64,000 nt of DNA from Candidatus Obscuribacterales bacterium (GTDB lineage: Bacteria > Cyanobacteriota > Vampirovibrionia > Obscuribacterales > Obscuribacteraceae). The stretch is from the NCBI GenBank assembly GCA_019752635.1, contig JAIELX010000060.1, positions 1 through 64,000 on the forward strand. The letters run 5' to 3'. The notes under the pieces were generated by a model. The model had not been told where the DNA came from. It saw only the letters and a list, made by a program, of their open reading frames with translations, and searched no databases. Position numbers and translations under genes: made by a program. This document shows positions 50,866-59,432 of the stretch, one piece after another. Position 1 is the stretch's first letter. Every line of letters starts with the position of its first letter.

Positions 50866-52641
50866 CTAGGACGCTGCTGGTGTAAATTCCTTCTTTGGTT
50901 CAAATGGCTGCATGGGTAGCAAATAGCCAAGAACAAAACCGGCAAGAATTCCTCCGGCATGCGCCCACGCGGCGATGCGAACCGCCTCTTCATGCCCCAT
51001 TGAAGATGCCAGGTTGACAATCTGGTCGAATACAATTTGCATAATCGCAAGGCCGGCCATCCACTTGAGCTCAGCGGTACGCACTTTTGCAGGAAGGATG
51101 TCCTTCAATCTGAGAGTGGCTGCGGCGCTTGCACCGAACACGCCCATAACGGCTCCCGAGGCGCCGACGGCAGGTTCGTGCGGCGTCAACAACATTTGTG
51201 CTACGCCGCTCAAAATTCCTGAGCCGAAGAAGATTATCAGAAACCGCGCCGAGCCGTATACATTTTCGACGTGCTTACCTAGCCAGACCAGACCGAAGAG
51301 ATTCATGAAAAGATGCGATAGGTTTGCGTGCAAGAAGATGAAGGTTAAAACTCGCCACCACTCGCCTTTGAGAACAAGATCGCCTTGAAGTAATCCGCCC
51401 GAGAATATTGTGAAGTAAATCTCGTTAATCCAACGGTTGTCTGATACTTGTCCGGTCAATCCGAATGCAAAAATAACTGCAAGCACCGCCACCAGGCGGC
51501 GGACCGCCGGGCCGCGTTTGCCGGCATCCATAATCCTGGCCACTGTCATCGCATGATCGCGAACAATTCTTGCTCGCCGCAGTAAATCATCGGAAGCGCG
51601 CGCAGTAATAAGGGGCAGCATCGGTGCCGTCACGTCGGCCAATCGATCCAGGCAAGCTGCAGCTTCGTCTAATTCGGGAGGAAGTCCGTCGCGGCGACGC
51701 CGGCTTGTCTCGACTCTGTTGCGCTGGTAAATCACGCGGTCACGCCAGTTTTCATCATTCTTCGGTAACAAGGACAGACACCTGTCGTATTCTTGCAAAG
51801 CTGTTTCGACGTCTCCGTTGGTAGCCGCACAACGTCCCTTCCAGAAATGACGACCATACTCCGGAATTCCTCCCGGTGGTGGAGGCAGGGATTTGAGCAA
51901 GTTCTCGAGATCTTGTGTTGCGCCGCACAAAGAAAACAAACTGACAAAAATGGTATCGAGAGAGTCTCTTTGATGGAAGTTGGATGCGATTTCTGCGCGT
52001 TCCAGACATTCAATTGCTTTGTCGAACCGCCCCAACTCACAGTAAGCTCTCATGGCGGAGATTGCGGCTTGCGCAGGATAACGCGCGCCCTTGCGCTTCT
52101 CTTGCAAGTCTTTTTCATGGGCCGCTACCGCTCGCTCGAAAGTCTCCAGCACCAGCGGCCAATCGCGGTTCATGACGATACCGGTCAAAGAGTACGCTGT
52201 AAGTGTATCGCGCATTTGCGGAGGCAAATCGAATTCGTACCATTTGTCTGCTAATGCTTCCGCTTGAGCATTTTGGTTCTTCGAATAGAAGTCCAGCATA
52301 TTGACCAGGTCGATCCAAAAACGCCCGGGGGCGCCCCATGCAAGAAAACGCAGCAGCCCTGCTTGCTTGAGAGCTATTGTGGTTCGCATTGCTGCTAAGT
52401 GACTTCCGATGGACGATACAAGAATGCGCCTGCCGACATTGAAGGTGAAGAACAGCAACCAGCCAACAAGTGCAAACAGCCAAGCCGGTTCCATAATGAA
52501 ACCGCAGATGGCAGTCAGGGCTATCAGCAGATGCTGCGCCAGGTATCCTGCCGACCAGCGCAACGGAACCCGTAAACAAGCTGTGACACCAAATATGGAG
52601 CCAATCAACAACGGTGCAAGCCAGAGCTGAATCTGGTTCAT
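50866..52641 (-). CDS. Rhomboid intramembrane protease with helical-repeat insert
   Basis: The 591-residue protein has two to three N-terminal hydrophobic helices (about 5-85), a cytoplasmic TPR-like helical region (about 90-345; YCELGRFDKAIECLERAEIA and DVETALQEYDRCLSLLP) and a C-terminal rhomboid core. In the core, HANLSHLFMNLFGLVWLG carries the HxxxN-like motif, GASGAVMGVFG holds the nucleophile Ser near 494, and AWAHAGGILAGFVLGYLLP holds the catalytic His near 560. It should cleave membrane proteins within the bilayer. Fusion to a large repeat domain may recruit substrates or regulators. The ATG overlaps the nanE stop by four bases, so it is coupled to nanE. Confidence 0.9.
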   Translation of the reverse strand: MNQIQLWLAPLLIGSIFGVTACLRVPLRWSAGYLAQHLLIALTAICGFIMEPAWLFALVGWLLFFTFNVGRRILVSSIGSHLAAMRTTIALKQAGLLRFLAWGAPGRFWIDLVNMLDFYSKNQNAQAEALADKWYEFDLPPQMRDTLTAYSLTGIVMNRDWPLVLETFERAVAAHEKDLQEKRKGARYPAQAAISAMRAYCELGRFDKAIECLERAEIASNFHQRDSLDTIFVSLFSLCGATQDLENLLKSLPPPPGGIPEYGRHFWKGRCAATNGDVETALQEYDRCLSLLPKNDENWRDRVIYQRNRVETSRRRRDGLPPELDEAAACLDRLADVTAPMLPLITARASDDLLRRARIVRDHAMTVARIMDAGKRGPAVRRLVAVLAVIFAFGLTGQVSDNRWINEIYFTIFSGGLLQGDLVLKGEWWRVLTFIFLHANLSHLFMNLFGLVWLGKHVENVYGSARFLIIFFGSGILSGVAQMLLTPHEPAVGASGAVMGVFGASAAATLRLKDILPAKVRTAELKWMAGLAIMQIVFDQIVNLASSMGHEEAVRIAAWAHAGGILAGFVLGYLLPMQPFEPKKEFTPAAS

Positions 52642-53399
52642 GGACTTTTCGCGCTGGCCGCTGGTATTGCTTGCACGAACCTCTGCGTAATGAGCTGCGG
52701 TCGAGTTATGGCCGAGCCGACAACAACGGCAAACACCCCGAGCTCAAATGCTCTGGCTACTTCTGCCGGCTGCCAAACCCGTCCTTCCAGAACTACGGGA
52801 ACTGATAGCTCGTTGCATAACCGGCGAACCAGATCAAAATCCGGTGGCGCATCTGGTGGCAGCTTCGTTTCAGCGGTGTATCCGTAGAGTGTAGTAGAAA
52901 CTACGCTCGCTCCGTACTCAGCTGCCAGAGCACCTTCTTCAAGTGTGGACACATCGGCCCACACCGGTCGCTTTAACTCTGTTGCGATACGACCGATCAA
53001 TTCTTTCAGACTGACTCCGTCGGGACGAGGCCTGTTCGTCGCATCCAGGGCAATTATGTCTGCACCTGCATTTGCTAACTCTTGAGCCTCAGCAAATGTA
53101 GCAGTGATGTAGACGCTGCCATAGCGCTCCGCATCAGGGACGACGCCTTTGGTAAGTCCGACCAGCGGCACTGCTGTTCGCGCTCTGAGGTACCGGATGT
53201 TTTCGACTCCTTCGAGTCTCAGCCCTTTAGCGCCGCCATTGAGAGCGGAAAGCGCCAGGGCGCAGATGTGTTCCGGTGCGCAAAGCGGTTCTCCTTCGGC
53301 TGCTTGCGCAGAAACAATCAGGGCTTTTTTCAAACCAACCAGTGGCTCAGCCAATTCGTGTTCGGGAGATTGAGTTTGACTCAAAGCGGGCTCCTCCAT
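52638..53399 (-). CDS. nanE: N-acylglucosamine-6-phosphate 2-epimerase (NanE-like)
   Basis: The 253-residue protein has the NanE TIM-barrel pattern: GLKKALIVSAQAAEGEPL near the start, GGAKGLRLEGVENIRYLRA, VPLVGLTKGVVPDAERYG, YITATFAEAQELANAGADII, ALDATNRPRPDG, WADVSTLEEGALAAEYGA, STTLYGYTAE and a Gly-rich phosphate site VLEGRVWQPAEVARAFELGV with VVVGSAITRPQLIT. It converts N-acetylmannosamine 6-phosphate to N-acetylglucosamine 6-phosphate, usually in sialic-acid breakdown or amino-sugar use. No other nan genes are present. It heads the operon with the rhomboid protease, which it overlaps by four bases. The first 20 residues before the barrel are longer than usual, so a later start is possible. 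Confidence 0.88.
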   Translation of the reverse strand: MEEPALSQTQSPEHELAEPLVGLKKALIVSAQAAEGEPLCAPEHICALALSALNGGAKGLRLEGVENIRYLRARTAVPLVGLTKGVVPDAERYGSVYITATFAEAQELANAGADIIALDATNRPRPDGVSLKELIGRIATELKRPVWADVSTLEEGALAAEYGASVVSTTLYGYTAETKLPPDAPPDFDLVRRLCNELSVPVVLEGRVWQPAEVARAFELGVFAVVVGSAITRPQLITQRFVQAIPAASAKSP

Positions 53400-53634
53400 C
53401 CAACGCCCATATTATCCCGCCACTGGGTCGGTTTGCGCCATATTCGAGCCACACCCGGGACATTTTTGGCACTCTTGTGTTCGCACCCGACAGCGTCGAG
53501 ATACTAAACATGCGGGTCTCACTGGAATGATACCTTGTAAGCGACCTTTACAAGGAACAGGAAGCAATGCGGTTCTTTACATCGAGGGGGATCGAATGCA
53601 GTTCACACACCTTGGTCGATTCCGACAAATAGTC

Positions 53635-55425
53635 TTACTTCTTGCTCTGTAGAGCTTTGATGCGTTTGTCTACTTCGTTCGCCCGACCTGGCTTGTTCCG
53701 GGCTTGCAGGGCATCGGCGTATCCCCTGAGAATTGAAATTGTGAGTGACTTGTCCTTGATGGCGCCGGAATCTACCAGAGAGACGAGCTGTGTGTAGAGC
53801 TTCAAAGCATCTTCAAAATTGCCGTCGGCCATATTTGACACAGCCAGTAGTTTGAGAACCTTTACACGCTCGGGGCTATTGCTTATGTGCAATTTGTCCA
53901 TTTGCGCCAGTTCAAGTTTGAAGAAAGAAAGGGACTCCGCCCGTTTCTTTTGAGCTGAGCAACAAACGGCGATTGAGTGATATACATCTGTGTATTCAGA
54001 ATGAGGTTCTTGTGCTCGTTTTCTCAGTTCCACCAGTGACAGCTTCCACATCTTTTCGGCTTCCGCCATGTCGTTTAACTTCATGTACGCTTGCGCCATC
54101 GCACTGTAAGTTGTCCGTCTGTGGTCGAGCGGATCTGTCTTATCGCTGTCGGTTAAGGTGAGCGCATCTTGTAGCAGTTTGAGAGACTCCCGGTATTTGC
54201 CGTTGTGATATTCTTCCTCTGCGCTTTTGTACAACACGTCCCAGTTTGCCGAGCTGCGATTTGCCTCAGCCGAGACCCGATCTCCTTCCTCACCATAGAG
54301 CAGCAGAAGCGTTTTCTTATCGCGTTCGCTGAGCTTGCTTAACTCGGTGCTGTAGGCAACGAATTGGTACATGGCGTCGCCCTGCTCTTTGCTGTGATCC
54401 AGACCCAGCGCGTGCCCAACCTCGTGCACTGCAATACGCTCGATGTAAGAACTTGACGTAACTGGACGTCCCTGTAAATCGACAGTAACCATGGTAATTT
54501 CAGCTTTGCTAATTTTGCCCGCCGACTCATCAGGAATGATGACGGCTTGCCCGCCCTCAATGCTCGAAACCAGTTTCTCTCGTGAGTTTGTCCAAGTACA
54601 CGTAATTCTGGCATCTTTCGGGGTGTCAACGAACTTAAAGCTGATAACGTTGGGAGAAGCGTCCGCCCACAGGTGGAATGCGTTTCTAAGTGCGGTGTCG
54701 AATTCGGGTCTGTAACCTGGAACCTGGTCGCCGCCTTTAATATAGACCGTTAAAGGCATTGAGGATTTATCCCATCGTATGCAGTGTTGAGCAACACATT
54801 CGCTCAGATAGTTTTCGTTCGAGGGTGATACTAGCGATGCTGCTTCACTTAGTTTAGGTGCGCCTATTTTCTCTTCAAGTGACTTTATGTATTGGCGCGC
54901 TGATCCCGCGTTTTTGCCACCCGGCGCAAGCTCAAGGTACTTCTTAAAGCACTGTAGAGCCCTGCTGTTGTTGCCGATCATCATGCCGGAGGTACCTACG
55001 CAATGCCATCCGTCGGCAAAAGACGGATCGAGTTGCACGCACTTCTCCGCCTCTTCCATCGAACGCTTATACTCGCCGAGCTTAAAGAGCACGATGGACA
55101 TATTTAAGTGAGCTTCAGTGCAGGACGGAAAGTACTTTACTGCAACTTCCAGCGCGGACTTTGCGCCTTTTATATCCTGCTTATCGATTAGCTGCACTGA
55201 GCGCGTGTACGCCTGGTACCCTTTAGCTTCGTCGGCGGTGATTTTCTTGCCGTCAAGTTCGTAAGTATAGCTGGGGGTTGGGACGTGAGAAGATTTCGCT
55301 CCTTGTTTGGCCTTGGCAGGTTTGGCTGACGCAGAATTTCCCTTTGAACCCGCGCAGATACCGGGGCTATTGGAGGACACCAGGGCGGCCGAGAGAAGAG
55401 CCAGTATTGGCCAATTCTGCGTCAT
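53635..55425 (-). CDS. Exported metalloprotease (metzincin-like) flanked by TPR regions
   Basis: The 596-residue protein has a signal peptide (about 1-25), then TPR units (GAKSALEVAVKYFPSCTEAH, KLGEYKRSMEEAEKCVQLDP, NNSRALQCFKKYLELAPGGK, residues about 75-180). A matrixin-like protease domain follows (about 205-370) with the zinc site HEVGHALGLDHS (near 330) and a downstream GDAMYQF in the Met-turn position. More TPR-like repeats (about 380-590; NGKYRESLKLLQDALTLTDS, DGNFEDALKLYTQLVSL) close the protein. Metzincins use the HExxHxxGxxH motif, which is complete here. It should cut proteins outside the cytoplasm, with the TPR arms probably binding substrates or surface partners. Confidence 0.85.
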   Translation of the reverse strand: MTQNWPILALLSAALVSSNSPGICAGSKGNSASAKPAKAKQGAKSSHVPTPSYTYELDGKKITADEAKGYQAYTRSVQLIDKQDIKGAKSALEVAVKYFPSCTEAHLNMSIVLFKLGEYKRSMEEAEKCVQLDPSFADGWHCVGTSGMMIGNNSRALQCFKKYLELAPGGKNAGSARQYIKSLEEKIGAPKLSEAASLVSPSNENYLSECVAQHCIRWDKSSMPLTVYIKGGDQVPGYRPEFDTALRNAFHLWADASPNVISFKFVDTPKDARITCTWTNSREKLVSSIEGGQAVIIPDESAGKISKAEITMVTVDLQGRPVTSSSYIERIAVHEVGHALGLDHSKEQGDAMYQFVAYSTELSKLSERDKKTLLLLYGEEGDRVSAEANRSSANWDVLYKSAEEEYHNGKYRESLKLLQDALTLTDSDKTDPLDHRRTTYSAMAQAYMKLNDMAEAEKMWKLSLVELRKRAQEPHSEYTDVYHSIAVCCSAQKKRAESLSFFKLELAQMDKLHISNSPERVKVLKLLAVSNMADGNFEDALKLYTQLVSLVDSGAIKDKSLTISILRGYADALQARNKPGRANEVDKRIKALQSKK

Positions 55426-55549
55426 TTGCCGTCCCCCCGGGAACCAGTGATACCGACTTCTGAGGCTCTTTATACCCGTCGGCTTAAAACCGGAATCATT
55501 CTTACCAGCTTCAGTTTTCGGTCCGAAACTCTCCGCCCGGTCGTTAACT

Positions 55550-56623
55550 TTAAGAGCATTTCAACTCGGACCACAGCCTGTCGTAAATGAAGATCGCAGA
55601 TCCAATGTCATTGATCTCCTCGCACTTTGCCAGAACCCCGTCCGATGGGTAAAGTTCCGGATTGTGTTTGAGTTCGTCGTCGACGAACTCCATCGCTGCT
55701 TGATTCGGGGTTGCGTACAATGTGAAGTTGGATAGTGCGGCCGAGACTTTTGCCTCAAGAATATAGTCGATCCATAAGTGAGCGTACTCTACGTGCGGCG
55801 CGCCTGCGGGAATGCACATGTTATCCGTCCACATTGAACAGCCACTGGTTGGAATCACATACTTTACCGATTTGTTCGCTCGTGCAGCTTGCTGCGCGTC
55901 GCCGCTGAAGGCCAGCGATAAGTGGCTGTCTCCGGTGCTGAGACTGGTGATTACCTGGTCGGATGTGTAGCACATTACCATTCGTTTCTGCGCTTTTAGA
56001 TCGTTGCAAGCTTCGTGAATCAGGTTTGCGTCGACGCAATTCACCGAGTGTCCTCGATGCTTTAGTGCCATCCCCAAGCTCTCTCTGGCATCCTCCAGCA
56101 ATGTCATTCTTCCTGCAAATCGCTTGTCCCAGAAAGCTTCCCAGCTGTCAGGGTATGCTGCCGGTGAAACGATAACGGAAGAGTTGAATGCTATTCCCGT
56201 GGTACCAAATGTATACGGGACTGCGAAGTTCCTGTTGCTATCTGCCGAGGATTCTAGATTGCGAAAACGAGCCATCAAGTTCTTGAAGTTCTTGAGGCGG
56301 TCATGTTGAATGTTTTGCAGCAGCTTCATTTTTCGAAGCTTGGTTACCGCATAGTTGCTGGGCACGACAATGTCATAGTTCGATGCCCCGGCCTGGAGTT
56401 TTGCAATCAGTCCTTCGTTGGAAGACACAGTGTCATAGACTACTTTGATACCATAACGGCTTTCGAACTCGGGAATTGCCCCTTCATGAATATAGTCCGG
56501 CCAGCTGTAGATATTGAGTTGTTTCTGCGCTGACTCTGCCGTGTTTCTACCGCAGGCGCTGAGAACGCTACTGTATGCGGTGGCGGCAGCAAGACCAAGG
56601 AATTGGCGCCGGGTAATCACCAC
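55550..56623 (-). CDS. potD: PotD-like spermidine/putrescine-binding protein
   Basis: The 357-residue protein starts with a twin-arginine motif (TRRQFLGLAAATA) and a lipobox (SVLSAC), suggesting Tat export and lipid anchoring. The mature protein matches PotD/PotF: LNIYSWPDYIHEGAIPEFES, VVYDTVSSNEGLIAKLQAGA, YDIVVPSNYAV, PYTFGTTGIAFNSSVI, AFWDKRFAGRMTLLEDARES and HLWIDYILEAKVSAALSNF. It should bind a polyamine for an ABC importer, but no permease or ATPase gene is adjacent. The start is GTG 56623, overlapping the stop of the upstream receiver-like gene by one base. Polyamine use fits the patA gene at 20839-22188. Confidence 0.85.
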   Translation of the reverse strand: MVITRRQFLGLAAATAYSSVLSACGRNTAESAQKQLNIYSWPDYIHEGAIPEFESRYGIKVVYDTVSSNEGLIAKLQAGASNYDIVVPSNYAVTKLRKMKLLQNIQHDRLKNFKNLMARFRNLESSADSNRNFAVPYTFGTTGIAFNSSVIVSPAAYPDSWEAFWDKRFAGRMTLLEDARESLGMALKHRGHSVNCVDANLIHEACNDLKAQKRMVMCYTSDQVITSLSTGDSHLSLAFSGDAQQAARANKSVKYVIPTSGCSMWTDNMCIPAGAPHVEYAHLWIDYILEAKVSAALSNFTLYATPNQAAMEFVDDELKHNPELYPSDGVLAKCEEINDIGSAIFIYDRLWSELKCS

Positions 56624-57015
56624 TACTCCGGGGTCTCTTCAGGACGCAAATCCGGTATCTCGACTAGATACGGCTTGAGCCAATCCCTCAAGTCTTCCGC
56701 GTGTTTCGGATAACGCAGGGTCAATGCACCGGAATCATCGCTGGAAGTGGACTGCCAGACATCTTCAGTGACGATGAAGAATGGAATTTGATTGAGCGTC
56801 GATTCTTCCTGCACCGCGTTGTACAACTCTTGCCCGGTGCCCTCCACGAGTTTTTGCTCGCACAAGATCAGGCTGGGAAAGTTTTTTTGTGCCAGAAACA
56901 TCGCCAGGGCAACGCTTGTGCTCTTTACTACTTCGCACTCAAACTCCGCCACGGCAGATTTAACGAATTCGGCCAGATCATCATTCTTGCCGGCACATAG
57001 AATACGGATGGCCAA
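56623..57015 (-). CDS. Degenerate receiver-like protein
   Basis: The 130-residue protein has the length and alternating pattern of a receiver domain (IRILCAGKNDDLAEFVKSAV, then VALAMFLAQKNFPSLILCEQ, FFIVTEDVWQ, LRYPKHAEDLRDWLKPYL). The acidic pair after the first strand is replaced (LCAGKN) and the phospho-acceptor position reads Glu (LILCEQKLVEGTG). It probably works without phosphorylation or is permanently in one state. It overlaps the PotD-like gene by one base, so they are co-translated, and follows the sigma-factor gene by 96 bases on the same strand. Confidence 0.7.
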   Translation of the reverse strand: MAIRILCAGKNDDLAEFVKSAVAEFECEVVKSTSVALAMFLAQKNFPSLILCEQKLVEGTGQELYNAVQEESTLNQIPFFIVTEDVWQSTSSDDSGALTLRYPKHAEDLRDWLKPYLVEIPDLRPEETPE

Positions 57016-57111
57016 TTCATAACTCCTGTCGTAACTTCCTTGATCTTAGAATGAGACCAGCTTCGTTACCACCGGGTTTTGTGTTTGATTAAGAAGACTC
57101 CTCAAGAAGTG

Positions 57112-58104
57112 CTACTGTAAGTATTCACACAGAGCTTTGTCTGCGTTTAACTTCCTCAGTTTGCGCATCGCTCGGATTGTAGTCCGTCTGACGGTGCGTC
57201 GATCGCAGTTCATCTCGTCGGCAATCTCGGCATCGCCGGGATGCGCCATACCTGTGAGTCCGTATCGTAACTCCATAACCGTGCGCTCCTCATCGGAGAG
57301 ATGCGCCAGCAGGCTGTTTATTCGTTTAGAGAGCAGGCAGGACTCGGCGCAATTCTCAGGTGAATGTTCTTCATTTTCGTCCGGAATCACCCGATCAAGC
57401 ATGTCGTCGCCGTCGTCGATGCCTGCCGCGTGTCCGTCTAGCGAGAGTACGGTCATTTGACTGCGCAGAATGTGCGCAATATCTTCTACTTGCATTCCGG
57501 TCAATACTGCCAGCTCCTCAGCGCTGGGAGGCCGGCCGTGCTCCTGGTAGAAAGGTTTGGATGCTTTTCTCAATCTATAAAACTGTTGCACGACATGCAC
57601 GGGAATTCTGATGCAGCGACCGCGGTTGCAGATTGCGCGCTGGATGGCTTGCTGAATCCACCATGTTGCATATGTTGAAAATTTACTACCGCGTGCCGGG
57701 TCAAACTTGGCTACGGCTTGGATGAGACCGAGGTTTCCTTCCTGAATAAGGTCTTCCAGGTCGAGACCGGACCCGGTGTATTTTTTTGCGATGCTGATCA
57801 CTAGCCGCAGGTTCGAAGCTATCAGCCTGTTCCGTGCTACTACGCTGCCGCCTTTATAGGCCCGCGACAACCGAATCTCATCCTCGGCTTTCAAAAGTTT
57901 GTGTCTGCCGACTTCCAGGAAATAGCTCTTAATGGCGCTCAGTTCGAATCGATGAGCTATCTCATACTCTTCGTCTCTGGGGGGGGCGACGACCGCCGTG
58001 CTTTCTTCCGCTTCGTCCGGTGATGTGTCTTCGATTTGCTCCTCTACAGGATCGCGTACTTGCCTTAAGTGAGGTAATGGTTCTAATAACCGCGAGGCAT
58101 ACAT
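57112..58104 (-). CDS. RNA polymerase sigma-70 factor, RpoD/group 2 type
   Basis: The 330-residue protein has sigma region 1.2 (AIKSYFLEVGRHKLLKAEDE), regions 2.1-2.4 (NRLIASNLRLVISIAKKYTG, LDLEDLIQEGNLGLIQAVAK, FSTYATWWIQQAIQRAICN), region 3 (VVQQFYRLRKASKPFYQEHG, LTGMQVEDIAHILRSQMTVL) and region 4 (LSDEERTVMELRYGLTGM, then IADEMNCDRRTVRRTTIRAM). It lacks the long region 1.1, as in group 2 (alternative, RpoD-like) sigma factors. It should direct RNA polymerase to a stress or adaptation promoter set. The start at ATG 58104 is fixed by AAGGAG nine bases upstream; the frame is open back to 58332 but without sigma-factor residues. An eight-C coding tract (57979-57986 on +) encodes VAPPRD in the acidic N-terminal segment. 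Confidence 0.93.
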   Translation of the reverse strand: MYASRLLEPLPHLRQVRDPVEEQIEDTSPDEAEESTAVVAPPRDEEYEIAHRFELSAIKSYFLEVGRHKLLKAEDEIRLSRAYKGGSVVARNRLIASNLRLVISIAKKYTGSGLDLEDLIQEGNLGLIQAVAKFDPARGSKFSTYATWWIQQAIQRAICNRGRCIRIPVHVVQQFYRLRKASKPFYQEHGRPPSAEELAVLTGMQVEDIAHILRSQMTVLSLDGHAAGIDDGDDMLDRVIPDENEEHSPENCAESCLLSKRINSLLAHLSDEERTVMELRYGLTGMAHPGDAEIADEMNCDRRTVRRTTIRAMRKLRKLNADKALCEYLQ

Positions 58105-59135
58105 GATCGCTCTCTCCTTACATAGCGCCATTATCAGGTTCGCATCGCATCGCAAGGCGAACGCACAACGTTGGTTGGCGCGTATCGTGGATTTCTGACG
58201 GGTGCCAACGGCTAGCGCCGTCGAAAAATTTGTTTGATGCCGACTCGTCTCGGACTCGCCGAAGCCAGTCAGAAGGTTGAACACAGTTTTTTTTCCGTTA
58301 CTGTTCATTATCCCACCTTTCGCACTAGCCAAGTGGAAAATTCATCTTTACGACGTGATCATTTTGGACGCTTATCAAGAAGGGCTGTGGCTCAAGGGAT
58401 TTGGGGCTTGACAGCTTGCGAAATGTGTAGGTAAACACCATTGTTGTAGGCTTGTCCAACCGTGTTGTTTACCATTTGAGCGTTGCATATGTGAGCGCTA
58501 TGTTTCGTCGGCGGAGCTTGCGATCCTCCGCGTGTCCATGACCTGGTGCCGCTCTTGCCGTGCCACCCGGCAGTTAGTGCTGCACCAGGCTCGACGTACG
58601 TTTCTTGAACTCAGCGCAATGTGAACTCACTGCGATAACTCGGGAACGATAGACCGGTCGGTCGTTTCTCCGCCGGAGAACTGGATGGACAGGCGCTTGT
58701 GATACCCGGAAAATGACGCACTGGAGAAAATCGTTAAAGGCTCTTTAGTGACCCTTTAATGACCTCTGCATGAACTCACTTATAGAAAGAGCGGTTTCGC
58801 GGTCGAAACTGAGACCGCCAATCAATCTCAAATTTGTGCTGATTTCGACGCGATGTGATCTGTTTAAGGGGAGCAGGCTCACTGGCTCGTTTTCAAATAC
58901 TCGCATCTGATAGAAAATAATCTTCGGCGAGAAAATAATTTTTTTGGGGAGCAACAAGTCTTCGTCCATCGGCTGAAGACGCCTGATTCAGAAGGCATAT
59001 CAAGATTGTGACTGCCTTGGGTTTGTGGAAGGGCTAGAGTCATTAAGGGGGATTTTGCCCCCCGATCGTTGAGCTGCCCCCCTTTTCAGATTCACGGGAT
59101 GATGATAAAACCTTAGTATATTCCGGGAGGCAATA
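58105..59135. other. Sparse 1-kb region between divergent genes
   Basis: Apart from one doubtful small frame (58745-58969), this stretch holds no gene I can support. It includes a T8 run (58285-58292), a G-tract/C-tract hairpin-like patch near 59046-59062 and an A/T-rich patch ahead of 59136. It must contain the promoter of the sigma factor and of the small Lys/Ala-rich gene. I recognised no tRNA or known RNA. Confidence 0.5.
58745..58969 (-). CDS. Doubtful 74-residue protein
   Basis: A 74-codon ATG frame encodes a mixed, plausibly soluble peptide (MRVFENEPVSLLPLNRSHRV, then STNLRLIGGLSFDRETALSI). There is no ribosome binding site before the ATG or the internal ATG at codon 22, and no recognised family. 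It is kept only because the composition is protein-like and the surrounding kilobase is otherwise empty. Confidence 0.22.
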   Translation of the reverse strand: MDEDLLLPKKIIFSPKIIFYQMRVFENEPVSLLPLNRSHRVEISTNLRLIGGLSFDRETALSISEFMQRSLKGH

Positions 59136-59351
59136 ATGGCTACAGCAAGAACCACTAAAGCGAAAGCAGCGAAAACGGTCGCAGCATCTACGCGGAAGAA
59201 GGCGTCTCGTAAGAAGTCACAATCACCTTTGGCAGTTTGTCCAACTAACGGAGCCGGTTGGTGCCCATATCCTTTTTCCGTTGAACAGCTAAAGAAGAGG
59301 CTCAAGAAGAAAGAGCAAGAAGCTCGGAAATTGGCAGCAGCCTCCACATAA
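59136..59351 (+). CDS. Small Lys/Ala-rich basic protein with Cys pair
   Basis: The 71-residue protein begins with an Ala/Lys/Thr-rich basic region (MATARTTKAKAAKTVAAS, then TRKKASRKKSQ) like the tails of histone-H1-like bacterial proteins. A compact motif CPTNGAGWCPYPF with two Cys follows, and then a charged helix (SVEQLKKRLKKKEQEARKLA). GGGAGG lies seven bases before the ATG and a strong terminator follows, so this is a well-defined transcription unit. DNA or RNA binding is an inference from charge only. I do not recognise the Cys motif. Confidence 0.8.
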   Translation: MATARTTKAKAAKTVAASTRKKASRKKSQSPLAVCPTNGAGWCPYPFSVEQLKKRLKKKEQEARKLAAAST

Positions 59352-59389
59352 AAATGAGCGGAAGTTTGCTCTAAGTTAATCGATCATTC

Positions 59390-59419
59390 AAAGAGCAGGC
59401 CTGTCCTGCTCTTTCTGTT
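59390..59419 (+). terminator. Rho-independent terminator of the small basic gene
   Basis: AAAGAGCAGG and CCTGCTCTTT form a perfect 10-bp stem with a 5-base loop, followed by CTGTTTTTC. It also lies just beyond the stop of the convergent TPR gene and may serve both. Confidence 0.88.
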
Positions 59420-59432
59420 TTTCGATACGTAC

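Noticed and set aside
53533..53555. CCTTGTAA/TTACAAGG inverted repeat near 53540 as a terminator
   Set aside because: The stem is short and A/T-rich at the loop with no U-tract on either strand; kept only as a note.
58105..58332. 76-codon N-terminal extension of the sigma factor
   Set aside because: AAGGAG lies correctly before ATG 58104 and the extension shows no sigma-factor features.
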